This document shows, one piece after another, positions 14,285-21,227 of a stretch of 21,227 nt of DNA. Each line of letters begins with the position of its first letter. Position 1 is the stretch's first letter. Origin of the DNA: Lachnospiraceae bacterium UBA4380 (GTDB lineage Bacteria > Bacillota > Clostridia > Lachnospirales > Lachnospiraceae); NCBI GenBank assembly GCA_002390025.1, contig DGRU01000080.1, positions 1 to 21,227 on the forward strand. The letters run 5' to 3'. Under the pieces are notes generated by a model. It worked only from the letters and a program-made list of their open reading frames with translations. It was not told the DNA's origin and did no database searches. Position numbers and translations under genes: made by a program.

Positions 14285-15249
14285 AGAAAAAAATATTCAG
14301 AGGCTGCAGGAATCTGTGGAATTCCGGCAGGAATAAAAAAAGAATGGCGGCGGCCCTGGCGACCCTTCTGGTCCTTTTCTGTGTCGTCTATGGCGTGACA
14401 GGATGCAGAGGCCGCGAGGAAGGTCTGGAGGATGTGGTGATCAGCGATACTTCGGAAGAGAGCTACGGTGTTTTTCTGGGTATAGACAGGAAAACCTTTG
14501 ACATCTCCCTTTTTGAAAACTATAAACAGGTGGTCGTGGATGCCCAGGAGCTGAGCCGGAATCAGCTTGCCCAGCTGCATGAGAACGGGCATGTGGTCTA
14601 CTCTTATCTCAATGTGGGCTCTATTGAAAATACCAGGGACTATTTTGACGAATACGAGGATATCTGCCTTGACAGCTATGACAACTGGCCCGATGAGTAC
14701 TGGGTCGATGTCACACAGCAGAAGTGGAAGGACTTTGTCGGCGTCACTCTGGTACAAAAGATCAGAGCCAAGGACCCGATCATCGACGGCCTCTTTCTGG
14801 ATAACCTGGACATCTATTATCACGTGCAGGACACGAAAAAGTACCGTTCCATGGCAGACGATGTCTTTGATGCCCTGGTCAGCATACTGGAATCCTATCA
14901 GGATGCCAGCCTTCCCGTCCTGATCAACGGAGCGGACGTCTTTGTCTCCCAGGTCATTGAAGAGGGCCTTGAGGACCTGGTTCCGGGCGTCAATCAGGAG
15001 ACTGTGTACAGCAGTATCCGTGATTATGACAAGGACAAATTCGGCAAGCAGCCGGAAAGTGAGAACAAATACTATATTGAGTACCTTGCAGACTGCAAGG
15101 AAGCCGGAATTGATGTCTATCTGCTGGAGTATACCAGAGACAGGACCGTGAAGGCGAAGATCTGCAAATTCTGCAGGGAGAACGGCTACCGCTTCTTTAT
15201 TTCGGAGTACGTGAATCTGGATTTCGGCGTTCATAAGCAGGGACGGTGA
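14281..15249 (+). CDS. Membrane-anchored GH114/GH166-like polygalactosaminidase (PelA hydrolase-type)
   Basis: A 322-aa secreted protein of the endo-alpha-1,4-polygalactosaminidase family (COG2342, GH114 and related GH166 PelA hydrolases), which cleave GalN/GalNAc-containing exopolysaccharides such as Pel. A basic N-terminus and hydrophobic segment (about 22-39) end in VTGC (39-42), a plausible lipobox; otherwise it is a TM anchor. The TIM-barrel landmarks VVYSYLNVGS, DGLFLDNLD (D174, D177) and YLLEYT (E283) are where the family's catalytic Asp and Glu are expected. It starts within the trmD stop (ATGA) with AGGGAGG upstream, so it is probably translated from the same transcript. By analogy it would trim or release polymer outside the cell. 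The family is fairly sure, the exact substrate inferred. Confidence 0.82.
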   Translation: MKKKIFRGCRNLWNSGRNKKRMAAALATLLVLFCVVYGVTGCRGREEGLEDVVISDTSEESYGVFLGIDRKTFDISLFENYKQVVVDAQELSRNQLAQLHENGHVVYSYLNVGSIENTRDYFDEYEDICLDSYDNWPDEYWVDVTQQKWKDFVGVTLVQKIRAKDPIIDGLFLDNLDIYYHVQDTKKYRSMADDVFDALVSILESYQDASLPVLINGADVFVSQVIEEGLEDLVPGVNQETVYSSIRDYDKDKFGKQPESENKYYIEYLADCKEAGIDVYLLEYTRDRTVKAKICKFCRENGYRFFISEYVNLDFGVHKQGR

Positions 15250-15286
15250 GGATTTCTTCTCTGTTTTGCGGCATGGAGTTTTTTAC

Positions 15287-17107
15287 ATGGATACAATCCT
15301 TTTAACTGGAAAGGCAGGCCTCTTTTCAAAAGAGGTATTACAATATACCGGCGAAGCCGAACAGATTTTTCTGACCGGCTGCAAATCCGGAAAAGAAATC
15401 GAGGGTCTTCCGGACAGGGTGCGTCAGTTCCCGGTCTCCCCCGAAGACAGTGATTTTCGCAAGGTTTTTGAGCTCGGAGACATCCGGGCTGTCTGGCATG
15501 TTGCGAAATCCTCGGACGGCGGGAATTCTTCCGGGGAGAGAAAAGAGATCGAACAGATCCTGCATCTCTGCAGCCATTACGGCGTATCCCGGATGATCAT
15601 CCTCACCGAGAACACGGATCTGGAAGAATGCCGGAAAATGATCGCCGGCTGGTCCTCGCCCGGGGAAGGAGCTTCTCCCGTACAGCTTGCTTTTGTGAGA
15701 CTTCCCTTCCTGACAGGGAACGAGGAACGGGGAGGACGTCTGCCCAGGCTTTTCAGGGCCCTGCGCCGGAATGATCCGATCTGCCTGGAGGGAGACGGGG
15801 ATCTGGAAATCTCCGTCCTGGCGACCAGGGAACTCTATGCCCTTCTGCTCAGGATGTCCCTGGAGACATGGTTTGATCCGGGCGTGTACGCTGCGGACGG
15901 CGAGACATGCACGCTGGAGGATCTGAGAGCGGTCCTGCTCTCGATCCGTCCCGATGCCGCGGTCGGGTATTCCCGGGAGACCGAAAAGGAAGGACGCAAG
16001 ACTCTGCACATGCAGTTTCCGGCTCCGGACAGGGGAGAGTGCGACGGACAGCTGGGAGAAATCTACCGCCTTCCGGTAGCGGCCGACTGGCGCGCCGAGA
16101 TCACTGCGCAGTACACCGCTCTGGTCGAACAGTCTGCAAATGTTTCTCCTCTCAGGGAGAGGCTCGACACCTTCCTTCAGGGCTCCGGAAAACTGGCAGT
16201 TATGCTGCTGGACCTGTTTGTCGGTTTTGTCCTGGCGGAATATCTGGCACGGTTCACCTCTGAGTCTGTCTATTTTAAATTCGTCGATGTCCGCCTCATC
16301 TTCGTCGTTCTCATGGGCTGCATGCACGGGATCACGGGCGGTTTTGCGGCGGCAGGTCTTGAATGCCTGATGCTGGTCCTGCGCTACAGGGAAATCGGTA
16401 TTTCGGGACTGCTCCTTTTCTATAATGTGGAGAACTGGATCCCCTTTGTCCATTACCTGACTGCCGGAGCGATCACCGGCTACAGCCATCAGAAGAGAGA
16501 GCAGGAGGTCCGCTCTGTCAGGGCGGAGAATGAACTGATCCGCAACAAATATCTCTTCCTCAACGAGGCATACCTCACCAGTGTGGCCAACAGAAAAGAC
16601 CTCTGGGAACAGATCCTCAACGAGGAGGAAAGCTATTCCAGAGTGTACGGAGCCATGCGCAGCATGTCCCAGCGCACGCCGGAGGCTGTCTGCGTTGAAG
16701 CGGTGAGCACCCTCCGCGATCTTCTTGACAATGACACTGTCTGTATCTACCAGCTTGATCCGGGCGGGAACAAAGCCATACTTTTGTCCTGCTGCATGGA
16801 GAACGCGGTCCGCAAGTCCATTGACGCGGCAGGCTGTCGTGAAATGTTCCAGACGGTGCGCAGCGGCGAAATCTGGAAGAACATTCATTTTCTGGAGAAC
16901 GCTCCCATGTATGCCGCGCAGGTGAATTACAACAGGGCGCCCAAGCATAATCCCGGCAACAGAGCAGAGGTCTCTTATCTGGTGACTGTCGAGCAGGCCG
17001 GACAGGACCAGCTCAGTCTCTGGTACATGAACCACTTTACCATCCTCTGCGGAATGTTTCAGGATGCGCTTGAGAACGCTTCTCTGCGGGAAAGGACCCT
17101 TTCATGA
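15287..17107 (+). CDS. pelD: PelD-like protein: SDR-like, TM and GAF domains, no GGDEF
   Basis: A 606-aa protein with three parts. Residues 1-~270 resemble an extended SDR/epimerase: ILLTGKAGLFSKEV Rossmann start, VWHVAKS, and a VRLPFLTGN segment; but the nucleotide motif is poor and no YxxxK is apparent. Residues ~302-400 are hydrophobic (about four TM segments, ending AGAITGYSHQKREQE), followed by a charged helix and a GAF domain (~460-590, CVEAVSTLRDLLDNDTVCIYQLD). The TM-GAF order and neighbours match PelD, which in Pseudomonas continues into a degenerate GGDEF that binds c-di-GMP. Here the protein stops after GAF. ATG 15287 with GGAG 8 nt upstream is preferred to TTG 15266. It overlaps pelE by four bases (ATGA). 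Confidence 0.75.
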   Translation: MDTILLTGKAGLFSKEVLQYTGEAEQIFLTGCKSGKEIEGLPDRVRQFPVSPEDSDFRKVFELGDIRAVWHVAKSSDGGNSSGERKEIEQILHLCSHYGVSRMIILTENTDLEECRKMIAGWSSPGEGASPVQLAFVRLPFLTGNEERGGRLPRLFRALRRNDPICLEGDGDLEISVLATRELYALLLRMSLETWFDPGVYAADGETCTLEDLRAVLLSIRPDAAVGYSRETEKEGRKTLHMQFPAPDRGECDGQLGEIYRLPVAADWRAEITAQYTALVEQSANVSPLRERLDTFLQGSGKLAVMLLDLFVGFVLAEYLARFTSESVYFKFVDVRLIFVVLMGCMHGITGGFAAAGLECLMLVLRYREIGISGLLLFYNVENWIPFVHYLTAGAITGYSHQKREQEVRSVRAENELIRNKYLFLNEAYLTSVANRKDLWEQILNEEESYSRVYGAMRSMSQRTPEAVCVEAVSTLRDLLDNDTVCIYQLDPGGNKAILLSCCMENAVRKSIDAAGCREMFQTVRSGEIWKNIHFLENAPMYAAQVNYNRAPKHNPGNRAEVSYLVTVEQAGQDQLSLWYMNHFTILCGMFQDALENASLRERTLS

Positions 17108-18060
17108 CAATCCTTCTGATCATAGTCCATCTGGCTGCCGTCTTAGCAATGACAGCGGCCCGGAGAAGAGGAATCCTGCATTTTCCTGTCTCCATGCTGC
17201 CCGCCGTCTTTCTGCTGCCTTTCTGGGGAACTGCCTTCGCACTTGTGGCGGAAGCACATATGAGGAGAGGAGAAAAAGCGGACGAAGAGCCCGCGCAGGG
17301 ACGGTTTGGAATTACAGATGAAGTATACCGCAGCATCCGCATGGACAAGGACGATATGTCCGGTGTTCTTCCGATCGGAGATGTGCTCGAAACAGGGACA
17401 CCGGTAAGGCGCAGGAGCCTTTTGCTCTCTGTGCTGCACGAAGGGCCTGCTCCCTTTGTAAAACCCCTCCGTCTGGCCGGTGTCAACGATGACACGGAGG
17501 TTGTCCACTACGCGGTCACTGCTCTGTCGGAACTCAGAAGTGAATTCGAACAGCGCATCGCGGATATGGAGGAACGCTATCAGAGGCATCCCTCCAGCGC
17601 GGAAGTGATGCGTCAGTATGCAGATCTGGATGAAGAATACCTCCGCAGCAGGATTCCGGACAGCCGGGAGCGCGCGGAGCGCAGTGCCCACTGCCGCTCA
17701 ATGCTGGAAAAACTGATCTATTACACTGCCTGGCAGGAAAACGGCAGAAACAGCCGGGGAGCTTCCGGCAGCGGAAAAGAGACGGCCAGGCTCAGAGAGC
17801 TGCACCACGACAAGGTCCTTCTGATCAGGAGACTGGGAAAGATCTGCCTCCTGCAGGGAGACGCCGGGGCTGCGGAAGAAGCGGGACGCATGCTGCTGCG
17901 GGAGATCCCCGACAGCGAGGAAGGCTATATGCTGATCCTCAGGGCAAGAGCTGCGGCGCACGACGGAAGAGGGGTCGCAGACGTGATCGGTACTGTGGAA
18001 AAAAGCGGTATCTATCTGTCCCCCGCGGCAAGAGAAGAAATCAGTTTCTGGAGCGCGTGA
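17104..18060 (+). CDS. pelE: PelE-like membrane protein with helical repeats
   Basis: A 318-aa protein with two N-terminal TM helices (about 2-19 and 29-49, a hairpin separated by ARRRGILHF), then a soluble, largely helical domain rich in Arg/Glu/Ala with TPR-like segments toward the end (LLIRRLGKICLLQGDAGAAEEAGRMLLR and similar). PelE of known Pel systems has this plan and forms an inner-membrane complex with PelD, PelG and cytoplasmic PelF. Sequence similarity is low in this family, so the call depends on architecture and on its place directly after pelD, with an ATGA overlap implying coupling. A 90-bp gap with a hairpin follows. Confidence 0.7.
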   Translation: MTILLIIVHLAAVLAMTAARRRGILHFPVSMLPAVFLLPFWGTAFALVAEAHMRRGEKADEEPAQGRFGITDEVYRSIRMDKDDMSGVLPIGDVLETGTPVRRRSLLLSVLHEGPAPFVKPLRLAGVNDDTEVVHYAVTALSELRSEFEQRIADMEERYQRHPSSAEVMRQYADLDEEYLRSRIPDSRERAERSAHCRSMLEKLIYYTAWQENGRNSRGASGSGKETARLRELHHDKVLLIRRLGKICLLQGDAGAAEEAGRMLLREIPDSEEGYMLILRARAAAHDGRGVADVIGTVEKSGIYLSPAAREEISFWSA

Positions 18061-18068
18061 CGGTTCCG

Positions 18069-18105
18069 GTCCGGGCGGGGACTATTGCCTTTCCCTCGGC
18101 CGGAC
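18069..18105 (+). other. Hairpin in the pelE-deacetylase gap
   Basis: GTCCGG (18069-18074) pairs with CCGGAC (18100-18105), and inside it GGGGA (18077-18081) with TCCCT (18092-18096, one G-U). No T-tract follows, so it is unlikely to terminate. It lies in the only gap longer than about 40 bp inside the exopolysaccharide cluster and may be an mRNA stability or processing element. Confidence 0.35.
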
Positions 18106-18150
18106 ACCACTGTGCAGCTGCATTTATGACATAAGTAAGATGAGTTTGAT

Positions 18151-19977
18151 ATGAAACGAAAAAGAAAACTGCGGTTTATACAGCTGCTGGAGATTCTTGT
18201 TGTATATTTGGTCCTGTTCACGGTCATTCTCTCCGTGGGCAGAAATGTTCTCTATAAAGCCAGGTCCGGCAGTGTGACCATTCTCGAAGAGGGAGATCTC
18301 AAGGGAGAGGTCCACCCCGGGGAGCCCGAAACCATCCTGATCTGGGATACCGACAGCACGGGTGTAGAGGGCAGACGGGAGATGGATGCCATTCTCTCCC
18401 AGATGAGGATCCCCTATACGGAAGAGATGGCGGAGGCATTTTCCGTGTCCGATCTGGAGGGCATGAAGACTGCTGTTCTGTCTGTCACGGATTACAGCGT
18501 TCTGGGCGGCAGACTCAGATCTCTGCTGGAATGGGTAAAGGCGGGACATTCCCTGCTCATCCTCTATCCCCCCTTCAATGAGGGGACTTTTCAGAAATAC
18601 GCGGCCGATCTGGGGATCTCCTCCCTGGAGGACGGGCTGGCTCTGGTAGAGGGATTTCACTTCACACAGAATATTATGCCCGGATGCGGCCGTGACCTCT
18701 CGGTGATGGATCCCTACAAATCGTCTCTCAATGTTGTCCTCGACGATCAGTGTGAGACCTTTATGAGATCCACCGGCTCTGTCAATACCCCCCTTCTCTG
18801 GAGGAGAAAGACAGGGGAAGGCACCATTGTCTTTGACAATCTGGGATTTCTGGAAAAGGCTTACCGGGGCTTCCACTGCGCCGCCTATTCCCTTCTCGAA
18901 GACAGCTGTATCTGGCCGGTCATCAACGGATCGACCTTTTATATCGACGATTTTCCGTCCCCTGTTCCCGAGGGAGACAGCCAGTTCATACAGAATGATT
19001 ACGGGATGGATATCAGGGATTTCTATACCCATCACTGGTGGAAGGATGTCTACAATCTTGCCCACAAGTATAATATCCGCTACACAGGACTTGTAATAGA
19101 GGATTATTCTGCCCAGGTAGACGGGATTTTCCCCCGCAACAAGGATATCCAGCGTTTCCAGTATTTCGGAAACATGCTTCTGCGCGAGGGCGGGGAGCTC
19201 GGTTTCCACGGATACAACCACATGCCGCTGGTGCCCGAGAATTTCGACTATATCGGACAGTATGATTCCTACCGCCAGTGGGTCAGCGTCGATGCCATGA
19301 GGGATTCCCTCAACGAACTGCGCGAATTCTGCCATGAGCTCTTCCCCGATGAGGAGTTTCATGTCTACGTCCCGCCCTCCAATATCATCTCGAAAGAGGC
19401 CCGGGATCTTCTGGCTTCTGATTTTCCGGAGATCCGCGCCATCGCGAGTCTGTATCTGCCGGATGACCACGACGTTTCCTACAGCCAGGATTTCACGGTG
19501 ACAGAGGACGGAATGGTCCAGACACCCAGGATCATCTCGGGATATGTGCTGGACGATTATATGCGGACGGCTGCTCTGAGTGAGCTGTATCTTCACTGTG
19601 TCAACACACATTTCCAGCACCCGGATGACTGCCTGGACACCGACCGCGGCGCGGCTCTGGGCTGGGAGGAACTGTTCCGGCGCCTGACGGACTACGTCCA
19701 GTGGCTCAATAATGCACTTCCGCAGATCCGGAATCTGACAGGAAGTGAACTGACCGGTGCCGTCCAACGCTACGATGGTCTGCAGATCCATCGGGAAGAT
19801 ACCGCGGACGGAATCCATCTCACACTGGGAGGCTTCTGCGATGAGGCCTGGTTCTACCTCCGTGTAAACGAGGGAAAGCCCGTCCGGGTTCTGGGCGGGA
19901 CGATCAGCGATGCCGCCGATGGCCTGTATCTGGTCAGGGCCGTCTCGCCGGAGTTGACAATCAGGATTAATAAGTAA
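18151..19977 (+). CDS. pelA: PelA-type polysaccharide deacetylase (DUF2194 family)
   Basis: A 608-aa protein anchored by one N-terminal TM helix (about 10-33), with the rest outside. Residues ~55-160 look like a Rossmann-type or glutamine-amidotransferase-like domain (ETILIWDTDSTG, GHSLLILYPPF). A CE4-like deacetylase barrel follows, with TFYIDDFPSP (D266, D267) as the Asp-Asp motif, HGYNH (353-357) as the metal-binding HxxxH, and FHVYVPPSN further on. It corresponds to the deacetylase half of PelA, which partially de-N-acetylates Pel to make it cationic; the hydrolase half is a separate gene at 14281. The ribosome-binding site is weak (TAAGATGAG). pelF follows after 18 bp. The deacetylase family is well supported; the substrate is inferred from context. 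Confidence 0.82.
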   Translation: MKRKRKLRFIQLLEILVVYLVLFTVILSVGRNVLYKARSGSVTILEEGDLKGEVHPGEPETILIWDTDSTGVEGRREMDAILSQMRIPYTEEMAEAFSVSDLEGMKTAVLSVTDYSVLGGRLRSLLEWVKAGHSLLILYPPFNEGTFQKYAADLGISSLEDGLALVEGFHFTQNIMPGCGRDLSVMDPYKSSLNVVLDDQCETFMRSTGSVNTPLLWRRKTGEGTIVFDNLGFLEKAYRGFHCAAYSLLEDSCIWPVINGSTFYIDDFPSPVPEGDSQFIQNDYGMDIRDFYTHHWWKDVYNLAHKYNIRYTGLVIEDYSAQVDGIFPRNKDIQRFQYFGNMLLREGGELGFHGYNHMPLVPENFDYIGQYDSYRQWVSVDAMRDSLNELREFCHELFPDEEFHVYVPPSNIISKEARDLLASDFPEIRAIASLYLPDDHDVSYSQDFTVTEDGMVQTPRIISGYVLDDYMRTAALSELYLHCVNTHFQHPDDCLDTDRGAALGWEELFRRLTDYVQWLNNALPQIRNLTGSELTGAVQRYDGLQIHREDTADGIHLTLGGFCDEAWFYLRVNEGKPVRVLGGTISDAADGLYLVRAVSPELTIRINK

Positions 19978-19995
19978 GCGTGGAGTAGTGATACT

Positions 19996-21227
19996 ATGCG
20001 AATATGCGTGATTCTGGAGGGATGCTATCCCTATGTGACCGGGGGCGTCTCCTCCTGGATGCACCAGTATATACAGGCCATGCCCCAGCACGAATTTGTG
20101 GTGTGGGCGATCAATGCCGATTCCTCACAGAACGGAAAGTTCCGGTATACCATGCCGGACAATGTCGTGGAGATCAGGGAAGTCTCCCTGACCGGCGGCG
20201 TGAGCAGCCCCAGGTCCAACCGCAGGATCAGCTTCAATGAGAGAGAGCTGAAGGCCCTGCGGGCGCTGGTTGAGTGCGAGCATCCGGACTGGGAGGAGAT
20301 CTTCCACATCTTTCAGGACAGGGAAATATCGCCGACAGACTTTCTGGCCAGCGAGTATTTCGTGGATCTTTTGGCAGAGATCTGCCGGGAAAAATACCCC
20401 TATACGGCTTTTTCGGACCTCTTCCACACTGTGCGGTCCATGCTGCTGCCGCTTTTGTGTGTGATGTGCTGTGATGTGCCTGAGGCCGATGTCTACCACA
20501 CGATCGCAACCGGCTATGCCGGTGTCCTTGCAAGGCTGGGAAGCTATAAATATAAGGCCCCCTTCCTGCTGACCGAGCACGGGATCTACACCCGTGAGCG
20601 CGAGGAGGAGATCATCCGGGCCAACTGGGTCCTGCCGGATTTCAAGGACATGTGGATCCGTTTCTTCTATATGCTCTCCTCTGCCGCCTACGAAGGCGCG
20701 ACCATGGTGACCAGCCTCTTCGCGCGGGCGGGCAGGATACAGGCGGAGATCGGCGCGGACCCCGCCAAATGCAGGACCGTTGCCAACGGGATCCACTATG
20801 ACCGCTTTGCCGGCATTGCGCAAAAGAAGTCGCAGGGACCGGTCCACATCGGCGCCATCCTGCGCATCGCCCCCATCAAGGACGTCAAGACCATGCTCTA
20901 CGCCTTTGCGGAGGTGGAGCGGGATATGCCTGATGTCAAACTCTATATAGCAGGGCCCGAAGACGACCCCGAATACGCGCTTGAGTGCAGAAACCTCATG
21001 CGACAGCTGGGGATCGGCAATGTGGTCTTTCTGGGCACGATCGACGTGCTGGATTATATGGGGGATTTTGACTTCACGGTGCTTTCGAGCATCTCGGAGG
21101 GCCAGCCCCTCTCTGTCCTGGAATCCTTTGCGGCGGGCCGTCCCTGTGTCACAACGGACGTGGGCTGCTGCAAGGAACTGATCTACGGAGAGGGAGGCGA
21201 CAGCTTCGGCCAGGCCGGATACTGCGT
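19996..21227 (+). CDS. pelF: PelF glycosyltransferase (GT4), 3'-truncated by window end
   Basis: Cytoplasmic GT-B glycosyltransferase that builds the Pel chain from UDP-activated sugar (UDP-GalNAc in the studied systems). The 410 codons present cover the N-terminal Rossmann domain (ILEGCYPYVTGGVSSW, residues 6-21), the PelF-typical TEHGIYTREREEEI, and most of the C-terminal domain. The latter includes IGAILRIAPIKDVKTM and the retaining-GT EX7E motif at E368 and E376 (EGQPLSVLE). ATG 19996 has GGAG about 10 nt upstream and lies 18 bp after the deacetylase stop. The frame is open at the window edge; only the last ~100 residues are missing. PelG, the flippase-like transporter, is expected next. 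Confidence 0.93.
   Translation, partial: MRICVILEGCYPYVTGGVSSWMHQYIQAMPQHEFVVWAINADSSQNGKFRYTMPDNVVEIREVSLTGGVSSPRSNRRISFNERELKALRALVECEHPDWEEIFHIFQDREISPTDFLASEYFVDLLAEICREKYPYTAFSDLFHTVRSMLLPLLCVMCCDVPEADVYHTIATGYAGVLARLGSYKYKAPFLLTEHGIYTREREEEIIRANWVLPDFKDMWIRFFYMLSSAAYEGATMVTSLFARAGRIQAEIGADPAKCRTVANGIHYDRFAGIAQKKSQGPVHIGAILRIAPIKDVKTMLYAFAEVERDMPDVKLYIAGPEDDPEYALECRNLMRQLGIGNVVFLGTIDVLDYMGDFDFTVLSSISEGQPLSVLESFAAGRPCVTTDVGCCKELIYGEGGDSFGQAGYC

Noticed and set aside
15338..20091. Long - strand frames opposite pelD (15338-17035) and the deacetylase (18124-20091)
   Set aside because: The + strand proteins carry recognisable domains, catalytic motifs and overlapping start/stop codons. The antisense products show no family features.
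14281..21227. Recent horizontal insertion of the pel cluster by a mobile element
   Set aside because: There is no transposase, integrase, att-like repeat or tRNA at the trmD junction. Codon and base use look like the neighbouring genes, and the 4-bp gene overlap suggests an old, settled arrangement.

Overview
All recognisable genes lie on the + strand. The window looks like a chromosomal segment of a fairly GC-rich Firmicute, most likely a Lachnospiraceae-type Clostridia. The evidence is the housekeeping gene order rpmF-plsX-acpP-rnc-smc-ftsY-(threonine dehydratase)-ylxM-ffh-rpsP-khpA-rimM-trmD, an L32 of the type common in that family, and an FtsY with no acidic A domain. The genus cannot be named from sequence alone.

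Layout. (1) 1-2761 holds the end of rpmF with its terminator, a plausible promoter, and the fatty acid/phospholipid genes plsX and acpP, followed by rnc. (2) 2816-7513 holds smc (TTG start) and ftsY, separated by about four degenerate 40-bp tandem repeats. (3) 7596-10122 holds a threonine dehydratase with an ACT-like domain and a membrane-anchored protein. That protein reads as a GH25 lysozyme fold whose catalytic acids are gone. (4) 10123-10528 is intergenic. It holds a strong terminator, an array of about six degenerate copies of the terminator's 3' arm, and a near-perfect promoter so close to ylxM that the mRNA should be leaderless or nearly so. (5) 10529-14284 holds the SRP and ribosome/tRNA-maturation genes ylxM-ffh-rpsP-khpA-rimM-trmD, with a terminator hairpin between khpA and rimM.

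(6) From 14281 to the end, the place where rplS is normally found after trmD is occupied by an exopolysaccharide cluster that reads as a Gram-positive-type Pel system. Its genes are a membrane-anchored GH114/GH166-like polygalactosaminidase, a PelD-like protein (degenerate SDR domain, membrane segments, GAF domain), PelE (TM hairpin plus helical repeats), a DUF2194/PelA-type deacetylase, and the glycosyltransferase PelF, which is cut off by the window end. PelG would be expected next. By analogy with known Pel systems, PelF polymerises UDP-linked amino sugar in the cytoplasm. PelD, PelE and PelG form the inner-membrane synthase/transport complex, the deacetylase modifies the emerging chain, and the hydrolase trims or releases it.

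The most notable features are three. The exopolysaccharide cluster overlaps trmD by four bases, so it is apparently coupled to a core translation operon. The PelD homologue ends after its GAF domain and lacks the GGDEF domain that normally senses c-di-GMP. The hydrolase and deacetylase halves of canonical PelA are separate genes at different positions in the cluster.
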